DNA of 64,000 bases from Druceiella hillmani (lineage: Eukaryota; Arthropoda; Insecta; Lepidoptera; Hepialidae). The stretch covers positions 6,826,001-6,890,000 of the forward strand of contig JAYKKI010000074.1 in NCBI GenBank assembly GCA_039881145.1, read 5' to 3'. Below, one piece after another: positions 59,095-64,000 of this stretch. The position numbers and the translations under genes were made by a program. The notes under the pieces are model-generated. The model saw only the letters and a program-made list of their open reading frames with translations, ran no database searches and was not told the origin of the DNA. Numbering within the stretch: position 1 is the stretch's first letter; the number at the start of each line of letters is the position of its first letter.

Positions 59095-59410
59095 TAACCA
59101 CTCCCTCGCTATATAAATGGGACTATGACTCAAAAACCGGTTCGGACACGCGGGGTTTCAGTACTACCGCTGTGCTCTTTAAATAATTGTCACTTTTAAT
59201 TACAAAACCCTAGTTAAAAGGCAAACAGTTTATGACGACCTTTGCGTCTAAACAAAAGGGATGTGCCATATTGTTTTTGTCCCTCTAACCGTATGCTTTC
59301 TGGAGGGTGGAGTGAAGTGTCCAGAATCCGAGCTACTACAAAACGCAATAAAGAATGAAGTGGGGTGGGAAAGTGGCGGCCAAAACTGCGGGAGCTTATG
59401 AATTATTATA
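59095..59410. other. GC-richer island, possible conserved noncoding element
   Basis: About 315 bp with 'accggttcggacacgcgggg', 'atgacgacctttgcgtctaa', 'gccatattgtttttgtccct' and 'aagtggcggccaaaactgcg'. A TATA-like tatataaa (59110) and an Inr-like tcagt (59158) occur but are about 48 bp apart, too far for a standard core promoter. No exon can be proposed. Confidence 0.3.
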
Positions 59411-59884
59411 TAGGGGTGGCGAGTGGTTTAATATTGTAATGAAAATAACAGAAATGCAAGGTTATTTTGAAGCTAAGCTCTCGTGTACATTGTTAGTTTG
59501 AATATCAAGCGGTGATCTTTTATTCTATTGGCATTAGTTTATGGTGGTATACGGAATGTAACTGATTTGTATAGCAAGTTCAAATGATCTGGCTCTTTAA
59601 GTAGCCTCTACTTTTATAGTAAATGTAAAAACGAATGTATTTATAATGGTGTTTACTTTGCGATGTTCTGACACCCATTCCAAATCTATACTTATTTGCT
59701 TTAATATCACCTCACCGTTACTTCTTAACGACGTCGTACATATACTCTATTTATTTCATCCCCTTGAATCTTAAGAAAAGAATTTTCACTTCATTATTAT
59801 GTCCTAATAGCAGTTATTTATAGCACACAAATGTGGTAATACTCAAAAGAAAATTTATTGACAATTTCGTCGAAATTACTATTT
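59411..59884. other. AT-rich noncoding stretch
   Basis: No feature recognised. Confidence 0.5.
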
Positions 59885-60185
59885 GTTTCATAACTGGTTA
59901 CCGATTCATCCTAATCGCTGTCCATGGGAAACAAAGAGAAATAAAATAAAATGTTGGGGGTGGTCGGTACTAGATAATTAGTAAACGAGTCTACGAGGGG
60001 CTGCGACTGCCGCCCCGTGGCGCGTGGGAAGATTGCGCGGTCCGCACGTCGCATAAATCTCCGTCGGGCAGGGATGAGGCGGCGGTGTGCGGCTCTAATT
60101 ATGTCACTTTGTTTTAACGTCACGTTGCACGCGATTTTCGCCCTTGCGGCATTTGGGATGGGAATGGCGCTGTGAACCGGAAGAG
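59885..60185. promoter_or_regulatory. CpG-rich island, strongest enhancer-like candidate
   Basis: A 300-bp block with the highest sustained G+C of the right half: 'ctgcgactgccgccccgtgg', 'gaagattgcgcggtccgcac', 'gcaccctgg'-free but rich in 'cgtcgggcagggatgaggcg'. It combines homeodomain-compatible cores (tagataattagtaa, gcataaatctcc, ctctaattatgtc). The minus frame of 70 codons is Arg-rich, as CpG-rich DNA gives. Conserved cis-regulatory DNA is my preferred reading, by inference only. Confidence 0.33.
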
Positions 60186-60768
60186 GATTTATTAATTAAT
60201 AACATAGCTAATCTGTATATACTGCTTCAACAAAGTAGATTAATAGGTTAATCTCTGACGAAAATTTTAGTAGTTTATTTCAGTAGTTTAGTAGATATTA
60301 TAAGTAACTACGAGATGGCTCCTGTTTAATCATATTGTTCGTCAGACAACTTGAAGTTATTTATTTAAGTTTCCATACCTTATGTTATAGTTTCACTTCA
60401 TTCGATAATGATGAATTTAAGCATGATTTTCACATGCTTTTATTATTTTCCTAAGTTGTATACATTGTTCATTAGCTAGTTGTTTATTAAATGCACTATT
60501 CAATCTTTTTCTTCAAGCATTTTAATTTCATAGTTTTTATCCACAATTTTAATGTCATAGTTCTTATCCACTCCGAGCTTTGAGTAACATCTTGCATATC
60601 ATTATCTATGTTGAGTAATTCTACACCAATAAAGTGAAAAAATATTGGAACAGTCATTCCCGATACGACATAATTTGAAAATATAATGATTTTCTTTTAA
60701 ACGAAATGATAAAGTTGTTACAATGCGAAACAAATAAGTCGATTTTAGTTATACTGAAAGAAACTTAC
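60186..60768. other. AT-rich noncoding stretch
   Basis: A short imperfect pair 'attttaatttcatagttttt' / 'attttaatgtcatagttctt' lies near 60520-60560. Nothing else recognised. Confidence 0.5.
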
Positions 60769-60952
60769 AGCAAATACATTTGTAGAAATTAAAGCAAATA
60801 CATTTGTAGAAATTAACAGCAAATACATTTGTAGAAATTAAAGCAACGTACAGCAAATACATTTGTAGAAATTAAAGCAAAAACATTTTTAGAAATTAAA
60901 GCAAATACATTTGTAGAAATTAATTACAGCAAATACATTTGTAGAAATTAAC
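60769..60952 (+). repeat. Minisatellite, about 25-bp core x 7 with variable linkers
   Basis: Seven copies of 'gcaaatacatttgtagaaat' plus 'taa' are joined by linkers a, aca, a-cgtaca, a, a and ttaca, so spacing varies from 24 to about 33 bp. One copy has mutated to 'gcaaaaacatttttagaaat'. Two unit types (with and without the 'aca' linker) alternate. Confidence 0.93.
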
Positions 60953-61604
60953 TTTGAACATGAAGAACATCTCGTAGGTTTTTTATTTTATCACAATCTA
61001 TTTAGAGAAAAGAAACAAAATATTGAAATTTTATGTAAATTGAAACAAAATATCTGATTATTGTAGATTAGAGAGTAATAAATACATTTATGTGGGTAGT
61101 CCTTACTTACTAGAAATTTACAATCTTTTTACCCAAGATCGAAGATTTGTACTCTTTTCAGTTTCATTTCAATTTCTTTCTCCTTTTCGGAAAGTTGTTT
61201 ATTGTAAAGAATATAAGCTACGGACACAATATTAATACCCGATAGTTAAAACTCGTACACATATTTTATTTTATTTAGATCATTGTACTAAAAACTTAAT
61301 CCAAGGATTATTTTGTGATCGTCTTTTGACTACGAGTACATTTGCAAGGAGTCTATTTATAAAATGCTGTCAAATAATAAAAACGTTCTTTTCTTTAAAA
61401 GTTTGAAAATATTATGTTTCTGGTCAATTCATTAATTAATATTTTATTAGTTTTTATTTATTTCGCACGCAAAGCTCAGTCTAAGAATTTGACTAATTTA
61501 ATCCCAATTTTTAAAAATTATGATCATCGTGACCAAATTGTATGGAGAATAAAGTGAAAAGTTGTTTGTTTATATAAGAAAGCTCTTAATAATAAAGACT
61601 GGCT
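60953..61604. other. AT-rich noncoding stretch
   Basis: No feature recognised. Confidence 0.5.
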
Positions 61605-61785
61605 TGGCATGAAGGGAAACTCTAGATGTCCGTCCCATAGATTACCGCTGTACCCGTATCCGTTTGCGAGGCTCGTGCGCGTCGACGTACGACGAACCGA
61701 TAACGTGCACGCGTCTATTTGGTACCACACCTGGGCGTGCGTTGCGCACGTGCGCGCTCTGTAGCTTCTACATTTGCATTAAGAT
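61605..61785. other. CpG-rich island, possible conserved noncoding element or promoter
   Basis: About 180 bp: 'gaggctcgtgcgcgtcgacg', 'tacgacgaaccgataacgtg', 'cgtgcgttgcgcacgtgcgc' (a dyad gcgcacgtgcgc with an E-box core cacgtg at 61747-61752). It is open on both strands but shows no family motif. Confidence 0.3.
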
Positions 61786-62624
61786 AATGGATAAGTTAAT
61801 GTTCCGTTTTGAGAGTTCGGTTAAGCTTCTCTATATACTTTGTAAGTTATTTGTTATTTATTTTGAAAATTTAAATACACAAGGTGCTTTTGGAAGCGTA
61901 GTCATGTCTTTTATCAATCATTTGTACGGATAAAGTCAACTTTTTTATATTTCAAAATATTAATGTTGAAACGCATTCCAAAAAGTAGACAACAATTTCA
62001 CAGTATTTTCGTTTTCTCATCCGTTATGCACTTCCTTAAAATTGCAAATCACTTTGAAGAGCATATTGTAAAATTAGTCGATTAGGTCAACGTAATAATT
62101 TCATCTCGCACCACTATGCCACCAGTAAAGATCCGAAGACTGCGAGTAGCTCTAGACTACATATATCTATAACAAATTTTTTCTTCAGCATCATATTTTC
62201 AGTATATAACCTTGTAGGATTCCGTGGTTAAATAAGTAACCGCTAAAATTTCATCATGTCCGTTCGTCCGTCCGCGAGAGACCCAAAGTTATATTGTTCT
62301 AGACTTATATGCATGCAATTTTGCAAGTAGGTGCTTAATTTGGGTATTTTATTTAATATATGGCATGAATTTAAACGAAAAATTAATATACCTTCCCGTA
62401 TATATAAAGCGGTGCAAACATTTTTTTCTTACAACGCATCATTTGGTAGGTGTTTTAAAATTAAATTGGGGTTCCATTTACTTTTTTTCGTTTTCAAGTA
62501 CCATTTGCGAAATTTTAAGCTTAACACTTTTAGCTATGAAGTTTTAAAATAAACCATAATAAATAATTAAATAGTATTAATAGTTCAAATATTTGTGCGT
62601 CGATTTTTTTTCTTTTACTTATTG
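61786..62624. other. AT-rich stretch with possible repeat debris
   Basis: 'catgtccgttcgtccgtccg' (62254-62273) looks like a decayed gacggacaga-type block of an F1-related repeat on the minus strand. Overlapping plus ORFs at 62331-62552 have no motif. Nothing else recognised. Confidence 0.45.
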
Positions 62625-62875
62625 GTGTTCCGTATCTCAAAAGGAAAAATGGAATCCTTATAAGATCATTTACGTGTCTATCGATTATCCTGGATCTTAT
62701 AATTTTTTAAATACGCACCATGTTTTTTGCCTGTAAAAGATGTAGTAGGCAATAAGTTTAACTTGCGAAAAATTAATATTTGCAAATCGTTCGATAAATG
62801 TACTATGTACCCCTAAATATTTTTAAGTGCCTAAACGTGTACGGAACCCTATTAGTGCATAAATGTGTGTAGAAC
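62625..62875 (-). mobile_element. Lepidoptera-type repeat F1, minus-strand deletion copy
   Basis: On the plus strand it runs 'gtgttccgtatctcaaaagg', 'aatccttataagatcattta' ... 'gtgcctaaacgtgtacggaa', 'ccctattagtgc'. Inverted, this is the F1 5' end (gggttccgtacacgtttaggcac) and 3' end (ttttgagatacggaacacc) with most of the middle lost. Confidence 0.7.
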
Positions 62876-63002
62876 CTTTTTTAAATTATAGGTTAATAGT
62901 TATTGTCGTGAGCCACGTCGTCTGACACTCCATACTAGCGAACAGAATTAGAACAGATTAATCGCCTTCATTATTACATGCATATATACTCCATATCCGT
63001 AT

Positions 63003-63027
63003 CCGTTTGTGTGTGTGTGTGTGTGTA
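63003..63027 (+). repeat. (GT)n microsatellite
   Basis: About 10 GT units ('tgtgtgtgtgtgtgtgtg'), the only GT repeat of note among the many TA tracts. Confidence 0.93.
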
Positions 63028-63034
63028 AATTAAT

Positions 63035-63245
63035 GTAGGGCTATCAGCAGCGTGTAGGTAAAGAATATTTACTATTACTACATATCGGTCTCGTTCGTTG
63101 CGGGAAATCACACTGATCGAGAGAGTGGACGCTATACGTCAGCAACACAGCGGTTTTTTTTTCTAACCAATAGTGTCGCTAGAATGACTGCCCCGATAGC
63201 GCACTGGGGCAGCAACTTTGTACTGGCGCGTACGTCTTCAGTAGC
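63035..63245. other. GC-richer island with short hairpin
   Basis: About 210 bp: 'gtctcgttcgttgcgggaaa', 'gtggacgctatacgtcagca', 'ccccgatagcgcactggggc'. A 7-bp hairpin, ctgcccc / ggggcag, lies at 63188-63212. No coding frame. Confidence 0.27.
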
Positions 63246-63837
63246 ACCTAATTGTAAAAATGTAATTATGTAAATACATATTGTACACTGTACATATAAT
63301 TGTGTAAAAGTTATTTGACAATAATAACATTAAGATAGAATTTGAAAAAAGATACTACGTATGGATCTTAAAAACGAAATAAATTCTTAAATAAAAATAT
63401 ACTTTGTTTATTGATAAATGTAATGTACTGAAATATTATTTTCGTTGTATATTTGACTTGATTAGATTTACTTCAAGTGTAATATCTCTTAATTAACAAT
63501 ATAATAATCCTATGGCCGATAGTACAAACATACGTTTTCTAATCACATCGCGTTCAAATAAAACAATGACCTTTAAGAACAGTTTGAAATTTAAAACTGC
63601 TCAGTGACATGTTTGTAGACATAAAATTATAGGTACTAACCAAAAAAATGTATGGTACAAAACAAAATTATTTGCAACAAACAAAAAAAGGGAGACAAAA
63701 CAATCACCTATCCTTATTGATTTTATTACTTTATAAACACTCGTATACAGCGCAATAATGGACCGCTATATTGAATTATTATAAATAGTTATCAATTAAG
63801 ACTGAATTACACATGTTAAACTCAAACATCGCAAAAC
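63246..63837. other. AT-rich noncoding stretch
   Basis: No feature recognised. Confidence 0.5.
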
Positions 63838-63965
63838 TGAATTAATCACACGCGCATGCAGGAAGCGGGCAACTAGGAACGCATACCCTTTATCCTACCC
63901 CTTATCCACGGGTGACGTCAAACTGGCGGGGAGAGATGAGTGTCGCTTCTTTACGCAGTAATAGT
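63838..63965. promoter_or_regulatory. GC-richer island with CRE-type palindrome
   Basis: About 130 bp including a perfect tgacgtca (within 'cgggtgacgtcaaactggcg', around 63912-63919), the consensus CREB/ATF site, and 'ccgcgtaa'-free flanks rich in CpG ('cacacgcgcatgcaggaagc'). Regulatory role is inference. It lies almost at the window's end. Confidence 0.27.
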
Positions 63966-64000
63966 TATTATTATATGATTGAAGGGTGTATGGACAAAAG

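Noticed and set aside
59108..59165. Core promoter with TATA box and initiator
   Set aside because: The spacing between tatataaa and tcagt is about 48 bp rather than about 30, and no transcript or exon can be seen downstream.

Overview
This is animal nuclear DNA, almost certainly from a moth or butterfly (Lepidoptera). It is strongly AT-rich, with AT-only simple repeats and decayed eukaryotic transposons. It has no bacterial gene architecture: no operons, no Shine-Dalgarno spacing and no long ORFs. The placement in Lepidoptera rests on interspersed repeats that I recognise as typical of that order: a family carrying 'gagggttccgta' near one end and a gacagaca tract followed by 'tttgaggtacggaa' at the other (several copies), and a family starting 'accgactt' with 'ggtggtccca' inside (19378). 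No species can be named from this.

I find no intact host protein-coding gene, rRNA, CRISPR array or convincing functional tRNA. The window reads as a long intergenic region or a large intron. Most short ORFs are chance ORFs in AT-rich DNA, TA-repeat artefacts giving Ile-Tyr runs, or pieces of dead transposons. Five autonomous elements can be recognised by protein motifs, all with stops and frameshifts: a hAT transposase (28640-30180, minus), a pogo/Tigger-type DDE transposase (40895-42915, plus), a Helitron Rep-helicase (47600-51399, plus), an RTE-clade LINE reverse transcriptase (52315-52850, minus) and a Jockey-clade LINE ORF2 (56080-57910, plus). A tRNA-derived SINE is present in three copies (6716, 26295, 30631).

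Tandem repeats are the other main component. They are 131 bp x 4 (1886), about 80 bp x 8 leading into a 186 bp duplication (6929-7815), 182 bp x 2 (11118), 90 bp x 2 (17093), a 1.5 kb degenerate 13-bp array with G/T-rich plus strand (17535-19077), 192 bp x 10 (21417-23300), 63 bp x 5 (53206) and about 25 bp x 7 (60769). About nine long (TA)n tracts punctuate the window. Several long hairpins stand out: a perfect 31-bp-arm hairpin (32423), a 59-bp-arm fold-back (43771), a 31-bp imperfect hairpin (34052) and a family of fold-back repeats (9537, 33535, 34983).

Against this background lie about twenty GC- and CpG-richer islands of 100-350 bp without persuasive coding capacity. They could be conserved noncoding (enhancer-like) elements of a neighbouring gene. 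They are the best candidates for host function here, but only alignment to other Lepidoptera could show it. I did not find evidence for a new multi-gene system; the most unusual items are the repeat architectures and hairpins listed in the findings.
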